64,000 nucleotides of DNA from Podocnemis expansa (taxonomy: Eukaryota > Chordata > Testudines > Podocnemididae), in assembly GCA_007922195.1 (NCBI GenBank), contig ML682014.1, positions 2,694,369-2,758,368 on the forward strand, written 5' to 3'. Under the pieces are notes generated by a model. It was not told the DNA's origin. It did not search any database and saw only the letters and a program-made list of their open reading frames with translations. Positions 45,796 to 58,571 of this stretch are shown in pieces. A program made the translations under genes and the position numbers. Every line of letters starts with the position of its first letter. Position 1 is the first letter of the stretch.

Positions 45796-46408
45796 GTAAG
45801 ATCACAAGAAATTATTTTCATGCATCTACAATTCCGTTGTCTTGTCAAAAATTTCACAATCCATTTTAATATCATAAATCTGGGAAATGGATTAGGTCTC
45901 CATTTGCCAATGTTTTGCATTGATGTGATTCTATATTGTCAGTGTATTTAGTTCTGATATGATATTTGGTGTTGATAAAATCCATTTACAAAACTCTAAT
46001 GTCAAATGGCATAAGGAACTTCTTAATCAAAGACTTTCTGTAATCTTGGAGTTAGCTGAGAAACAGAACATCTTGCTCTTTTGACAAAGTGCACTTGTTT
46101 TCATTGCTCAAATGTATCCATACAAGAAATATTAATCTGTTAGTTCCCAGAATACCAAATGCTCTTGGAAATGAGGAACCGATTATTTTAGGATGACTAC
46201 CTGAAATTAGTTTTCACACCTGTGCCAGCTAGTGGTCATTACCAGCAAGAGAAGGAGAAAGGAGTTAATGCTCCAAACTTTCAGACTTGGCTGTTGAAAG
46301 TTAGGCATCTACATAAAAGGATCATTTTCAGAACTTGCAGCATACATTAAATATCACTATAGGAGGAGTCACATCTGCTAAGCCCCTTTTGGCTGGGCAT
46401 GGCATAGT

Positions 46409-46689
46409 CAGGGACGGTCCGTCCATAGAGGCAACCTAGGTGGTGGCCTAGGGCACCAAGGGCTGAGCTGGGGCTGGGGCCAGCAAGCTTCCCATCCTGT
46501 TCTGCTGGTATTTGGCTGTGGGCAGGGAGCTGACCTCAGCCAGGGGAGTGGCACCACTGCTGTGATTTGGACTGGCAGCCTGCGCAGCCCCCACCTGCCA
46601 CTTGACCAGGCTTAGAGAGGGAGAAGTAAGGAGGGGGGGCGCCAAAATCACAGGCGTCTAGGGTGTCAAAAAACCTTGAGCCAGTCCTG
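46409..46689. mobile_element. hAT MITE, 281 bp, in last ST6GALNAC3 intron
   Basis: Ends CAGGGACGGTCC and GAGCCAGTCCTG form imperfect inverted repeats. Flanks GGCATAGT (46401-46408) and GGCATAGC (46690-46697) match 7 of 8. Interior GCAACCTAGGTGGTGGCCTA is related to the 21577 element (GGTGGTCGCCTAGGGCC). Confidence 0.87.
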
Positions 46690-46699
46690 GGCATAGCCA

Positions 46700-47530
46700 C
46701 ATCTTCTGTCAAAGGTCATTGTGGCCCTATGGTGGTTCACCTCTTCTTGCAACTCAGCCCTCTCTGGTCAAGTCATTTTAAAGTCTCTCCTCTTCTGGGG
46801 TAATAGAAGCTACAATTGAAAGTCCAGAAACATCTCAGCAGAAAAGAGCCTTCTGCCTGCTCTTGGGCTATTACCCAGGCAGTCCTTGAAGCTCAATCTT
46901 CAGCCTGATTTTGGGCTTAGAAATCCCTACACCCCTTGGAAGACCATTTGAACTCCTTCCTTAGTGCCAGTAGGGCAACACAAGCCCACACTTTGCTCTG
47001 GGTTCTAGAGCTGGGATCCTGTATTAAACAGCTATATCTGCTCCTTCAGACACATTGCAGTTTTCCTGGGCCACTTCCTAGTTCTGAGCTTCTTGCTCTA
47101 CTTCCCTGTGCTTAACACAGTCTCAGGCCTCTGGCTTCTCCCTAGGTTCTTCCAGCTTCTTCTTCCTCTGTTGGACCACTGCCCCCTCAGAACTGCCTCT
47201 CTCTGTGCCTTTTCCCTTTCCAGGTCCCACCACAGCAATTAATCCTCTTCCTGTAGCCTTTTTCCATCCCCATGCCCCAGGTCCTTCCCAGAGAGAGAAA
47301 ATGCTGTATCGCTTCTCTCCTTCATTTCTCTTTCCTGAATGCTTCAACAAGACTTCCTTTGTGCCTTTCATTTCCTCCTTTTATGAAGAAAAGCCAGATC
47401 CTTCCCAGCTGAGTCTAATAACAAATCAAGCCTAAAATATCCTACAGATGCAGCAAGGTGGGTTAACCAAGCTGCCAGATTCCTGTTCACCTTTGACTCA
47501 CCTGTTTAGGGTAAGCACCCCATGACAGAC
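46700..47530 (-). repeat. pyrimidine-rich block, possible LTR
   Basis: Strongly C/T-rich on the + strand with many CTTCC and CTCCT phrases, abrupt against AT-rich flanks. No protein signature. Could be an old LTR in reverse or unique intron sequence. Confidence 0.25.
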
Positions 47531-47609
47531 ATCCAGATTGAAGGGATGTGTGTTGTTCTTTGTGTATGGAAAACATTACAAAAGCCATGAAAAAAGGAGT
47601 GAAGTTGCT

Positions 47610-48260
47610 CAATTTTTTTCATAAATTCATAGATTCCAAAGCCAGAAGGGATCATTTTGATCATTTAGTTTGACTTTCTGTCTAACACAGGCCATAGAAC
47701 ATCCTCAAGATAATCCCTAACGCAGATCTGTTTGAAAAATGAACAAGCCTGATTTTAAAAATTATCAGTGATGGTGAATCAGCCATGACCCTTGATAAAT
47801 TGTTCCAATGGATAAAAATATCCACTTTATTTCCAGTCTGAATTTATCTAGCTTCAGCTTCTAGCCAATGGATCATACTGCACCTTTCTTTGCTAGATTG
47901 GCATGCCCGTTATTAAATAGATACTTAGATATGTAGAGACTTTCCAACTGTAATATTCTTTGTTAAACTAAATAGACTGAGCTCTTTGAGTCTAGCACTC
48001 TAAGGCATATTTTCTAATCCTTTAATCATTCTTGCAGCTCTTCTCGGAACCCTCTACAGTTTATCAAGATCATTCTTAAATTATGGGCACCACAACAGGA
48101 CACAGTATGCCAGTTCTGTCACACTTATGCCAAATACAGAGTTCAAATAACCTCTGTACTCCTATTGAAGAGTCCTGCTGATTTAAAAATGTCTAACTTT
48201 AATACAGTCTGTTTAACATCCTCCAGAAGTACTAATGGAATGGAAAAAGTGTTATCACAC
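47610..48260 (-). mobile_element. CR1 fragment in the last ST6GALNAC3 intron
   Basis: The left end TCATAGATTCCAAAGCCAGA and ACAGGCCATAGAAC mirror the 3' end of the CR1 copy at 54860-55455 (GTTATACAGGAAGTTAGATT on the + strand). Further right are reversed CR1 C-terminal coding traces (AAATTGTTCCAATGGATAAA; CTCTTCTCGGAACCCTCTAC). No open frame survives. May extend to 48560, where similarity is unclear. Confidence 0.7.
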
Positions 48261-49218
48261 CAATACAGTGAAGCTATGTAATCAGATTTCACCCAAACAT
48301 AGAACAGAAATATTTATTGAATGCTTCTGACTCTTCTGCTTTATTATTGATAATTCTACCCTTTCCATCTAGTAATGGACCAATACCATTTTCAGGACTC
48401 TTCTTTATTCCTAATGTATTTTTTAAACTTCTTTCTGTCCTTCACCCTGCCAGCTATAGAGTTCCCCTTGTGTCCCTTTACATCCTTATCAATTTTCTAT
48501 AAGTCTTAACTTCTGGTTTATATTTCCTACTATCAGCTTTCCCTTTTTCTGTTTGTTAAATTTAATTTTTTATTGCTGCCTTTTTTCCCCCCATAAGCCG
48601 AGCTGTCCCCACAGCGCTCAGTCAGTACTCCTTGCTACAGAACTCTGGCATAGAATCGGTAAATAGCACAGTAACGTTTCACCCCATCTGGGAGATGGGG
48701 TTTCCCTACAGATGTAGTTCTGTCTGCATTATCTGGTTAGACAATTAGTTTGTTTTAGCTTAATCATTTGACAAGAAGAGCAGCACAAGAAACATCTCCC
48801 TCCTGTTTTGCTTCCTAATATCAACTGCCCAGTGCCCTAGTCAGCCAGCCCAGGAGCTTGTTCCAGGGACTAGCACCATCTAATGAGAACCTTCCATTAA
48901 ATATACCAACTCATTGGCTAACTTTTGCAGTAGAACAACCCAGGGAAGTGCCCTCTAGGGCCTGATCATCATGCTATGCTAGTTAAATAAGGCCAGTCTG
49001 CTTTAAGGAGCCATATTTATTTATAAGAGCTCTTAAAATGCACATAAACCATACTGTGCTTATAGTATAATGAAAAGATTTCTTTTACATGATAGGTTTA
49101 TATGCAGTCTCAGGTACAAGAGATATGGATGGGATTCCAGTACCTACACTTACAATGTATATAACAGATTTCCTGGAAAATGTGCTAACATATATCTGTG
49201 TTTTGTTTTCTTTCCCAG

Positions 49219-49405
49219 GTCAGAAGCCTTTCGAAAGGTCCCTTACCATTATTATGAGCCAGGAAGAGATGAATGTGATGAGTACTTTCTTCATGAAAAT
49301 GCTCCCTATGGCGGCCATAGGTTTATCACAGAAAAAAATGTATTTGCTAAATGGGCCAAGAAGCACAAAATAATGTTTACACATCCCAACTGGACGCTGT
49401 CTTGA
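49219..49405 (+). CDS. ST6GALNAC3: ST6GALNAC3 terminal coding exon with stop codon
   Basis: Last coding exon of the same sialyltransferase. It starts after a TTTCCCAG acceptor at 49218 and runs 61 full codons to TGA at 49403-49405. It contains sialylmotif VS (HYYE), whose His and Glu contribute to donor binding and catalysis in this family, then DECDEYFLHE, the GGHRFITEK block and the tail ending THPNWTLS. Paralogues ST6GALNAC5 and 6 keep HYYE and HRFITEK but have a different, longer C-terminus, which points to ST6GALNAC3. With the preceding exon about 98 C-terminal residues are present; the vertebrate protein is about 305 residues. No stop or frameshift is visible. An open frame continues upstream of 49219 but is intronic and lacks family residues. 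Confidence 0.93.
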
Positions 49406-50580
49406 TGTTGGTTCATCTTTAGAACCCTAATCTTAAAAAGAAAAATGCCACTCTTTCAATGATCTTGCTTACATCTGACTGGACTTTCTCACACTATATA
49501 AACTAAACTACAAATGGATGATAGAGAACATGATGATTCCACTCCTAAGTGAAATTTACCAATCTGTAGAAGGCAGATAAGTTGCTCGTTTTATCTCTGA
49601 GGGTTGTAAGCCACATAATGCACTTTACATTTTGACTGCATTTTAATTCAAGACAACAGCAGTTTCCAAACAGTAGTGATTTCATGTCATATACAAGCAG
49701 GCCCAGAGAGTGGTGGCCCTTGGAAACTTTCCAGTTGCGTTCAGTAAGTAAAATGAGTACTTGCATTTAGTTAATCTCAAGATTTGAGTACTAAAAGTAA
49801 CTTCCTAGAGGCAAATACATGAGAAGCAGTAGATTCTGAGATAATTATCTGTCTTACAGACAACTGGATAAATTTTAAGGGCCACCTGTATGGCAGTATG
49901 TAAGCACTTGCACGTGCATACACCCTCATGGGGTATGCTGCAATTAAGATGGGCTAAATAATGATTCCTGAACTGTAATAATTCCTATTTACAAAGATAT
50001 TCATAGGTCAGAGGCCCATAGGTAATTCAGAAGTTCTGAATATTGATCTACTTCCATATCAGTTGGACTCCATCATCTTGAATGATGTAATTCATCTGGA
50101 CATCATCTCAAATTGCAGCATAATGTTCCAGCCACCACCACCATTAGCTGACTTTTTGGAGCATCATCCAAAATTTTGCCTGATTTCTGAAGTAGTAGCT
50201 CTATAAATGGTGTTAAAACATGGTGGTGGGGCAGGCCAAAGGGTATGAGGACCGGATTTGGGGAACATATCCTGTGAATTCTGATGCCAGTTTTGACACT
50301 GAATCCCTTGCAGCCTTGGCCAATTTGATGCACCTCTCCACTTCAGTTTCTCCACTTTTAAAAATGAGGATAATACTTATCTACCTCACAAAGATCCTGT
50401 GAGGATTAATTAATATTCATAAAGTTTTTTTGAAGTTGAAGAATGGTATATAAGCATTTATTAATATGGCAACACCATTGGTACATGGCATACATTCTTG
50501 TATGTTGGCTATTTGAGGAAAGTGGTAGCCATGTCAGGATCTGATCCTACAAGATGCTGCACACCTCCTTTTATATTTAG
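49406..50580 (+). other. ST6GALNAC3: probable start of ST6GALNAC3 3' UTR
   Basis: Sequence directly after the stop codon. It is AT-rich, non-repetitive until an MIR-like tail near 50285, and shows no coding potential. I saw no canonical AATAAA before 50580, so the transcript probably extends further. Later AATAAA hexamers occur at 51999-52004 (inside a SINE tail), 52074-52079 and 58305-58310. The true cleavage site cannot be decided from sequence alone. Confidence 0.45.
50285..50462 (+). repeat. MIR-like SINE 3' part
   Basis: CACTTCAGTTTCTCCACTTT, AAAAATGAGGATAATACTTA, CTGTGAGGATTAATTAATAT and GTATATAAGCATTTATTAAT. Confidence 0.75.
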
Positions 50581-50584
50581 TTAA

Positions 50585-50882
50585 GTTCCAAAGGGGTAAC
50601 CATGTTAGTGTAGTTCAGCAAAACAAGCAGGGAGTCCTGTGCCACTTAAAGACTAACAAATTTATTTATCACATAAGCTTTCATGGAAGAAAATCCCACT
50701 TTGTCAGTTGCTTTGAAGGTGAGGGTACTTACAGAATGGGAGGAAAATAAATGCATTTTCTCCCACTCTTGTAAGTTCCCCTATCTTCACAGCATCTGAC
50801 TAAGTGGTATTTTCTCCCATGAAAACTCATGCAATAAATAAATCTGTTAGTCTTTAAGTGGCACAGGACTCCTTGCTTTTTC
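50585..50882 (-). mobile_element. Penelope-derived fold-back element 3
   Basis: Starts AGTTCCAAAGGGGTAACCAT, the reverse-complemented Penelope tail. A left arm to about 50755 carries GGAGTCCTGTGCCACTTAAA and AAAATCCCACTTTGTCAG. The right arm (about 50760-50882) reads the same sequences back and ends GGCACAGGACTCCTTGC. Arms are about 120-150 bp. Lies in the 3' flank of ST6GALNAC3. Confidence 0.85.
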
Positions 50883-51717
50883 TTAAAGGTTGTGTTCTTC
50901 TTAATGCTGAGTTCTTTCAAATTGCATTGAGCTCAGTTGCAATTGAGGATTCTCAGCGCATCACAGGATCACCAGTGGGGTAGCTCACAAGTTTTAATAC
51001 TTTCCCATCCCTAGTTGAAATACACTGTTCAGAATTAGCCGTTACTTATTTTGACTGCAGCTGAACCATTTTTAATCAGAAAATAATTCAACTAAAGTGT
51101 GACCTTTTTTACATATTTAAAGTAATGTTTAAGTCTCTTTTAGTTTGAAATGCTTCCTAAGAATGTTTTAGCACCTGGAATGTCAGCTTCAACACTGTAA
51201 TAACCAATAATGTGAAACTTGAAAGACGTGTATGGGGAATGTTGCACACAGGGTGTACTCGCTTTATTAGACAGGAAACTTTTTATGCTTTTTAAATCAT
51301 GAAAAAGGTAAAGGCAAAAACTATTTTTACATGTTTGCAGTGTTGTTGTAGCTGTGCTGGTCCCAGAATATGAGAGAGACACTTACCTCACCTACCTTGT
51401 CTCTCTATTTTTACATGTAAGTATTTGTATACTGACTGAATTGCCTAATGTATATTTGTATATGTAAATCTATATTTGATAAGTCCACAGCATACGTATT
51501 CTATTCCATTATCATTAAGTGCCACCCTTTTATAATGAAAAAGAAACACCATTCCCCTTTGCTGTTGAGAGCAATGTCAGTGTTTCCTCTCTGTTTCCCT
51601 TGGACTATCCCCCTGCCTTTTTCCATTGCAGCATCTTCCATGGTTTTTACAATACCTGAGCTGCTTATTACATATTGCATGCCATGGGTGTGAATGGCTT
51701 GTGGGAAGCAGAAACCT

Positions 51718-52010
51718 GATGGGCTTGTGGTAAAGGTACTGGATTAAGCCTCAGGTGATTTAGGTCCAATGCCTGGCTCTGTGTCACTTTGGGAAAGTCC
51801 CTTGGTCTCTCTGTGCCTCAGTTCTGCATTTGTAAAATGAGAATGATAACATTTTCTTATGCCAGTCTTTGTCTGTCTTTTTCTTTGACTGAAATTTTTC
51901 AAGCCAGCTACTGTCGTATGCAATGTGTGTGTAGAGCGCCTTACACAAAGAGACCCAATCTGAATTGGGGCCAATAGGCACCTACATAATATATGAAAAA
52001 TAAAATTAAT
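51718..52010 (+). repeat. MIR/CORE-SINE, near full length
   Basis: tRNA-like head remnant (TTGTGGTAAAGGTACTGGAT), then the CORE region (GTGTCACTTTGGGAAAGTCC, CTGTGCCTCAGTTCTGC, TGTAAAATGAGAATGATAAC), then a tail with GTAGAGCGCCTTACACAAAG and CAATCTGAATTGGGGCC, and an AT-rich end. Confidence 0.8.
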
Positions 52011-53177
52011 TATTGAATGCCTCCTATCACAGGAGTTTAAAATCTACTATAGAGCAATGTAGCATGAGCTGAAATAAAGTAAGGATAGGAAAAGAGTAAC
52101 AGAAGGATGAAGGATGGCAATGTAAGACTATGAGCTGGATTTGCTATGTGCGTACACCACTCATCCATTTGAATGGATGGATAGAGGAAAAGGTAATAAA
52201 AGAAGCTGTAATGGGGGATTTGAAGGAAGAACATGAGGATGCAGGGCACACAGTGGTAGGAGAGATGATCTCTGCATACTATGCAAGGACACATGGGGAA
52301 ATGTATGAAGTCACTTGTGAAAAAAGGAACACAAACGTTAAACATATGGTGAGATGAGGTGGCAGAATTAAGGGGATTAATGGAGAAGTAGTGGGCAATC
52401 AGTTATGAGATATGGACAGAAATTATGCATGTGGGTGGGAAAGCCTTCATGTGAGATAAAATCTTGCATAATAGATAGTAGATTACTCATAGATGTAGCC
52501 TACAATTCATATACATCATCATCATCTCTGTATGCATATCACTAGGGCAGAACATCAAAAGCTCCATCTGCTTCTCATCCAGCCCTGTTCTTTTTCTTGC
52601 AGCCATGTATAGCAATAACATATAAAAGCCACCTTGGATATATTGGGCTAAGCACTGTCATTGCCAGGACCCACTTCTCTTCTCAAAGGTTTTAGGTTCA
52701 TTTATACCTGCACAGTGTGTGTTAAGGACAATCATAGCAGTTTGGCAAAATACTATCTATACAGTCTCTTCAAAACATCAATGGGTTTTTACTGCAAAAC
52801 AGGCAGAATAAAGACCTTATGAGTGTGTATTTATCCATGTATGGAAAGGGTAGTATTTCAGTATCACTCAGGTCTGAAAGCAAGGTATTTTCAGATAGTT
52901 GGAACTTGTTATGATCAGCATAAACCTGTTGTAAAGGATGTGAAGCCTCATTCTAAAAAGTAATAGGGCCAATACAAACATTTAAACAGTTATACTACAT
53001 CCTTCACGAGTAATCTGTGCATCCCACTCACAAAGCCAAAATGATGTTTATTAATATAAAAAAAAAACCCCATAACCTTAAACTGGTTTAAAATTTGCAG
53101 TGTGTGCTTCCAATGGCAATTAACCAACACAATCCTTTGTGTATATTCAATTCTGACTTTGTATTCCATTCAGCATT

Positions 53178-53206
53178 TACAGTATATTATATTATTATAT
53201 TATATT
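53178..53206. repeat. (TATTA)n low-complexity tract
   Basis: Short AT array just before the MIR-like SINE at 53225. Confidence 0.85.
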
Positions 53207-53224
53207 AGTACAGCATGGCTTATT

Positions 53225-53425
53225 TACTGGATAAGGCATTGGACTAGGACACAGGAGAGAGAGCATCTAAGCATGGCTGTATTATTGTCTGGCTATGTAA
53301 CTATGTCTCAATTCCTCAGTTTCACCATCTGGAAAGTAGGAGTAATAATACTGACCTTTATTCAGCTCTTTGAGCTCTCCTGATGTCAAGTGCTATGTAA
53401 GAACTAAGTATGATTATTTCTTTAC
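53225..53425 (+). repeat. MIR-like SINE
   Basis: ATAAGGCATTGGACTAGGAC, TGTCTCAATTCCTCAGTTTC, CATCTGGAAAGTAGGAGTAA and CAAGTGCTATGTAAGAACTA follow MIR order. Confidence 0.78.
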
Positions 53426-54859
53426 TGACTATAGAGTTTCCAGCTGACATTCGCTTTTCACTGTACAAATGGGAACTAAGGCAAAGCCTTTCAGTGTGTA
53501 CTTAAGTGCCTTGCTGAATAGGGTTGAAGTACATGCTTCTGCCTCACTGATGTCATGCATGTGTTTTGCTCATTAGGGATAGTGCTGAAGTGGGCTTAAA
53601 TGGGGGAGCATGGAGAGCCTAAGTTTTTCCCTATGAATTCTTACTTCTTTCTCTGTTGTCAGTGAAAAATACACCACAAATTTAATCAATGTTTTTGTTT
53701 TTGAAACTTTTATAAAACGGATATTAATCTTAACAGAATCTCTTGTAGCTTTTTATTAAATATGTACATGCCATATGGAATGGTTCGTCAGACTTCATCA
53801 TGTGCAGTGGCCAGTTAAATAAATACATCTCTAGTAACAGCTAAATGTGTAGCAGAATTGCAAACTTCAATAGACTGCAATTGTCACAAAGCAGATATGG
53901 AAGTATTGCTGCTAGCTTATAGTAGGATCCTTGGATTTGCAGGTTGAGCAAAATCAGATTTAGAAATATAACATCAAGCTTCATTCACACCAGAGTAAAT
54001 GAACATCACTTCCCTTATTTAAATTACCCTGTCTTTAGCATAAACTAAATGCAGATTTTCATGGATTTTTATTATATGGGTAAGAAACTGTGACCGTTGT
54101 ATTAAAGATGATTCTGTAAAGCAACAGGTCTATGGGAAATTGTTGGAAATCCGCACTACAATATGGATGAAAAACATTCAGTGTGGTTGTGTTAAGTGAC
54201 CTTGATCACTTGCCTTCTGAGAGCAGTTAGGATTTCAGAAGCATTTATTCTTTTTTTTAAAATGAGGATTGCTATAAATGATCTGACCTTAATTAGCTGG
54301 TATTTACTTACTTTGTTTGAGAGCCCCTATTTTAATCAACATTCATGTGAATAAATAAAATAAGCAGTTGACCTGTAGGCTTCAAATAGTTCTCCTAGTC
54401 AAATCTGGTAGAATAATATTCACAAATAATTTGGCAGTGTTTTGCCATCTGTCATCAAATAAGTGAACCACAAATATTTTTTTTCTCTTAATTCAGACAG
54501 CTCTTGGATAGTTCAGTATTTGTCAGATGTATTATTTGTGAATACTTTTCATCCATGTCAAATAAATAAATATGCAAATAATCTTCACTCTTTGTCAGAC
54601 CAGCTATAGTCCTAATTTAGATAAAAAATGAAAACCTAGGACACATTTATTTTGTACCCTTTCTGTGCCACATATAGAGCCGGTTAACAATTTTCAAAAA
54701 TTTTGACATTGTCTTGGAAAAATTGGGGAAACGATTTTTACAAAATATTTCCCACCTTTTAAGCAGCTTGAGTTGCATGTTTCATTACTATAGGTATAAA
54801 GCTTAGATACGTTTAGATGATGTTGTAATTGCATGTAATGTTGTAGGTCAAGTTGAATT

Positions 54860-55455
54860 ATGTTTTTCAGTCAATCTCTGGAAATCAGCCCAGACCCTAC
54901 CCACTCCTCCTCTTCCACCTACCATGGCTCCAACTCCTCCTCTTGCTGAGGACTCTGCAAGATGCACGGGAGATGGTTCCATGGAGGCAGCTGAGCCCTT
55001 CTCCCATGTAGGATGAGACACTGGACATACAGAGGCTCCATATGCAGACAGAGCCAGAAGGGATGGTTCAGGTTCTCTTTCTGAGATGACTAGCTTGAGT
55101 GGTTTGTTCACATATTTAGGATCTAGCTGATTGCCAGATTTGAGGTTGAAAAGTAATTTTCCCTCAGGTGGGGGTAGGGGGAGGGGGATCACCTGCTGGG
55201 ATTACCTGGGCATATCTCACTTGATCTGGTCCTGGCCATTGCAAGGCCTTGGACATTAATTACATCCCAATCTGTCCTGTTCTCTGACTGAGACCTAAAA
55301 CTGTTTACTCTCCTGAGGACTAAAATGCTTTATTTAACTGAAGCCACTGGGCTCAGCATAGGGGCATTTGGGTGAAATGCAATGGTCTGGGTTATACAGG
55401 AAGTTAGATTACATGATGTAATAATCCCTTTTAGCCTTCAACTCTATGAAAATAT
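54860..55455 (+). mobile_element. CR1 3' UTR fragment
   Basis: GTTGAAAAGTAATTTTCCCT, CACCTGCTGGGATTACCTGG and the terminal TACAGGAAGTTAGATTACAT ... CCTTCAACTCTATGAAAAT are a CR1-type 3' UTR and end. Left boundary approximate. Confidence 0.7.
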
Positions 55456-55604
55456 GACAGGTCATAGCATTAAACTGAAGGATGCTGAGCAGGAGCAGAC
55501 CGTGTTCAAACTAGTAAACCTTTTTTTTTTTTGGAGAGGTCAGTTGAGCTATCAGCAAAATGTTCATAGACTGTTGATTGCTATGGTATAGGCCCTGCAT
55601 AGTC

Positions 55605-55685
55605 ATTTAGGGCCCAACCCTAAAGCCACTGAAGTCAATGGAGGTATCTCCAATGACTTCATTAGGCTTTGAATCAGGCACAGAA
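55605..55685. repeat. ancient repeat (GACTTCAATGG phrase)
   Basis: AGGGCCCAACCCTAAAGCCA and CTGAAGTCAATGGAGGTATC. Similar phrases at 59695-59770 and at the window end (63958-63990). Confidence 0.4.
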
Positions 55686-58304
55686 CACCCATCACTATAA
55701 AATCTTGGCAGTCATATGAACTGACTCGTGTAGAAAGCAACATGCGCTCTATTGCATTGTATAAATAATCATATCAAGAGGGAGCATATTCAGCACTATA
55801 GGGGCCGTCCCAGCCAGTGCTGTCATCTGAGGTACAGTGCCTCAGGCCAGCTGGTGTCAGAGTACAGATGTTAAACCAGAAGACATGTCCATAAAAGCAA
55901 AGAACATTCATCCTTGAATTATAAATGTCTGTTTCCCGAGAAGATGGAAAAACAGAGGCACTTTACACATTGGTGCTTGTGTTTGCTTGCAAATAATCTG
56001 ACTGTATATCAGAAATAGCATATGCCTCTAGAGATGCTGGTGCTGGTTTGATGAACCTTACAGTAACCACTAGAGTAAAATTCCATGTCAGTTTCCAAAG
56101 CATCAACTTAGAGCTGTCCTTGGGCAATGGTACATATCGAGTACAACAAATAGTCTTTTTGTTTTCTGTTTTCCTGACTTGCCATAGTTTGTGCTTTTGA
56201 GCAGAAAGTATTTCTTCTCAGCAGTTTTGTCTCTTTCTGTTCCTTTATTCTTTGAAGGATATAGAGGAATGTGACTTATACATGCAGAGGTGAAGAATGT
56301 CTTGGTGAATAAATAGCTAAAATCCAAATGTACCTTCATGAGTGCTGCTGTGTTTCTGTGCAAAGCTAAAAAGCATGTTGGTTGTTTATGTTATGTAACC
56401 CACGAGACTGTTCCTGGTCATGGACTGTATTGGTGCCTGGTAAAATTTGCAAAAGGAAACTAATGGGGAAAGAATGAAATTTGTCTTCTTTAGGGTCTAT
56501 CCAAAACAAGGATTCCCAGGAGGCCATGATCATCAGCTTGGAGTTTCTGGACTTCACTTCCTCATTTGGTCCCCAAACCTGCCCTGCTCCTACAGCTTCA
56601 TTAGATGATATGCATCCTCCACACTCCACCCCAAACAGGGCAGCCCATGACCTGGTCATAGTTCACCCAATTCCTTCTCCTCATTCAGTGAACCTGTTCC
56701 CACAGAGCATCATTTGAGGAGTCCTGGGAAGAGGAACCCTCATCTTCGGTAGCAGATAGAGATATGGTATTATAATCTAGCCCCAGGTATTGTAATTAGT
56801 AGTGTGAGTGTCAGAGTCTTGGAGGAGGGGTCTATTTCAACTGAAACACCACTGAGTTAATTTTATCATCACTGCGTTTTAAGCTTAATTTACTTGCAAA
56901 CGGTATTGATTTCATGGATTTGGCCAACTTTTGATTTTTGAATGTATCATTGGCTGCTGCTATGGTAAGTCCTGTGGAAATGCAGGTATTTGCATGCTGA
57001 TGTGGTGCAGTGTGGTTTTGCTCTAGTGGTCCTAAAGAAATTGCAACTTGAACTAATGCATGCTCTTACCATGTAGTATGATCGCATGTTGTGTTTTGGT
57101 TTTATTCTCACGCTGTAGTTGATGGTCGAAGTTGTGTGCAGATATATTGTAAGTAATAGTAGCGCTCTCTCTCGCACTCTCTCTTTAATATTGTGTGATG
57201 TTGAATTGTAGTGCTTTGCTTCAAACCTGTATCAGTATCATTAGCAGACTGTGACATATGAACTAGTGAAATCAGTCAGGAAATGGTTACTAAACTTGAC
57301 ACTTGTCATGTGAATATCAGGAATAGTTAAATGTTTTTGTGAACCTTACCTGGGGCTATCTCATTTCGGTATCCTGCTATAAAGAAAGCCCACATTTGGG
57401 TGTAACCTCAGGAATGACTTTTCACCGTCACTGTCAAATACATTGTGTTGCTAGGATGGCATTCACAAAATGCTTGATTTCAGTGGAAGTACCTTATTTT
57501 TTGTATGATTTCCACAGGTGACAGGACAAATGTGGCAGTTTCTTCATGTTGATGTTCCTGATGCTAACATTTCTGAGGCTGGGGAAAACTTTTCCTATGC
57601 TGACTGCTGCACAGCCTCCCATCTATCCCCTCCTTAGCACATGTGCATATGCATGCTCACGGTAGCACAAGATATATTTTTTCCAGGTATTACAAAATCA
57701 GAATGAGAAAAATGAATATCTCTGACAGGGGGAACTAGTGAATGCAGAACTATTTATTGCTTTACATTTACTGAAGCCCTGGTACATTCTCAAAAAGAAT
57801 ATTCTACAATACTGGGAAGAGTAATTTCTGCTCACCCTGTATAGCAACACAGTCTGTTGGCTAAGCAGTGTCAAATCTTTCCTCAATACTTCTCACTTGC
57901 ACTCATTCCTTTCATAGCCCTGCCTTTTTTCAGATCCCCCTCAAGTAATAAAGATTGAGAGGTCTCAAAGAATTATGTCCTAAATTTGTGTGTGTACGTA
58001 TGGTATTCAAGCATTCTCCTGTTTTTATGAAGTAGCTGTTATATATTACTAAAATGAATTTAATTAGGAGTTTCATATATTATTACTTTTCTTCCTTATT
58101 TGCTTTTGTTAGTGCTGACAAAAGCACACATAATACATAGCCTCTAGATTTAGAAGTCCTTTGTATTGTTAAATTTTATTTGAGATGTTTTGCAATATGT
58201 CTGATTTCCTATATGCCACTTACTTTTTCACTCTCATTTGAATTATTTTTATGTGTGTTATCTGTATTTGCAAAATTGTGCCTGAGCTATTTTAAAATTT
58301 GGAC

Positions 58305-58310
58305 AATAAA
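58305..58310 (+). terminator. candidate polyadenylation signal AATAAA
   Basis: AATAAA followed by a T/G-rich stretch (58321-58345). It lies 8.9 kb past the ST6GALNAC3 stop in sequence without obvious transposons. It is one of several AATAAA hexamers in an AT-rich region, so the assignment is weak. Confidence 0.2.
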
Positions 58311-58571
58311 CATGTACAATTTCTAGTCTTGGTTAGAGAGTTTTCTTACATTACAGTGCAAATCTTTGTGCCAGACAAATATTATTTATTTATATGCAGC
58401 TGCAAATGTGCATGATCATTCACAAAGCAAAAAATGACCAAAGTCCTTGACCCAAAAATGTTTGCTATCTCCTTTGGACAAAAATGATGCATGAATAGTG
58501 CTTGAATTATTATTCTTACTGATTTGAGAAGACTTTAGTATCTGATGACATTACATAATTAAATACATAAA

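Larger units (their letters stand above)
45796..49218 (+). other. ST6GALNAC3: ST6GALNAC3 last intron
   Basis: Intron of 3423 bp between the two supported exons, beginning GTAAGA and ending TTTCCCAG. The split Lys codon keeps the reading frame across it. It contains a 281-bp hAT MITE (46409-46689), an unidentified pyrimidine-rich block (46700-47530) and a minus-strand CR1 fragment (47610-48260). No conserved coding sequence was recognised within it. Confidence 0.85.

Noticed and set aside
49070..49218. Open frame extending the terminal exon upstream to an ATG at 49070
   Set aside because: It runs through the intron and its acceptor; residues before 49219 do not resemble the sialyltransferase, while those after do.
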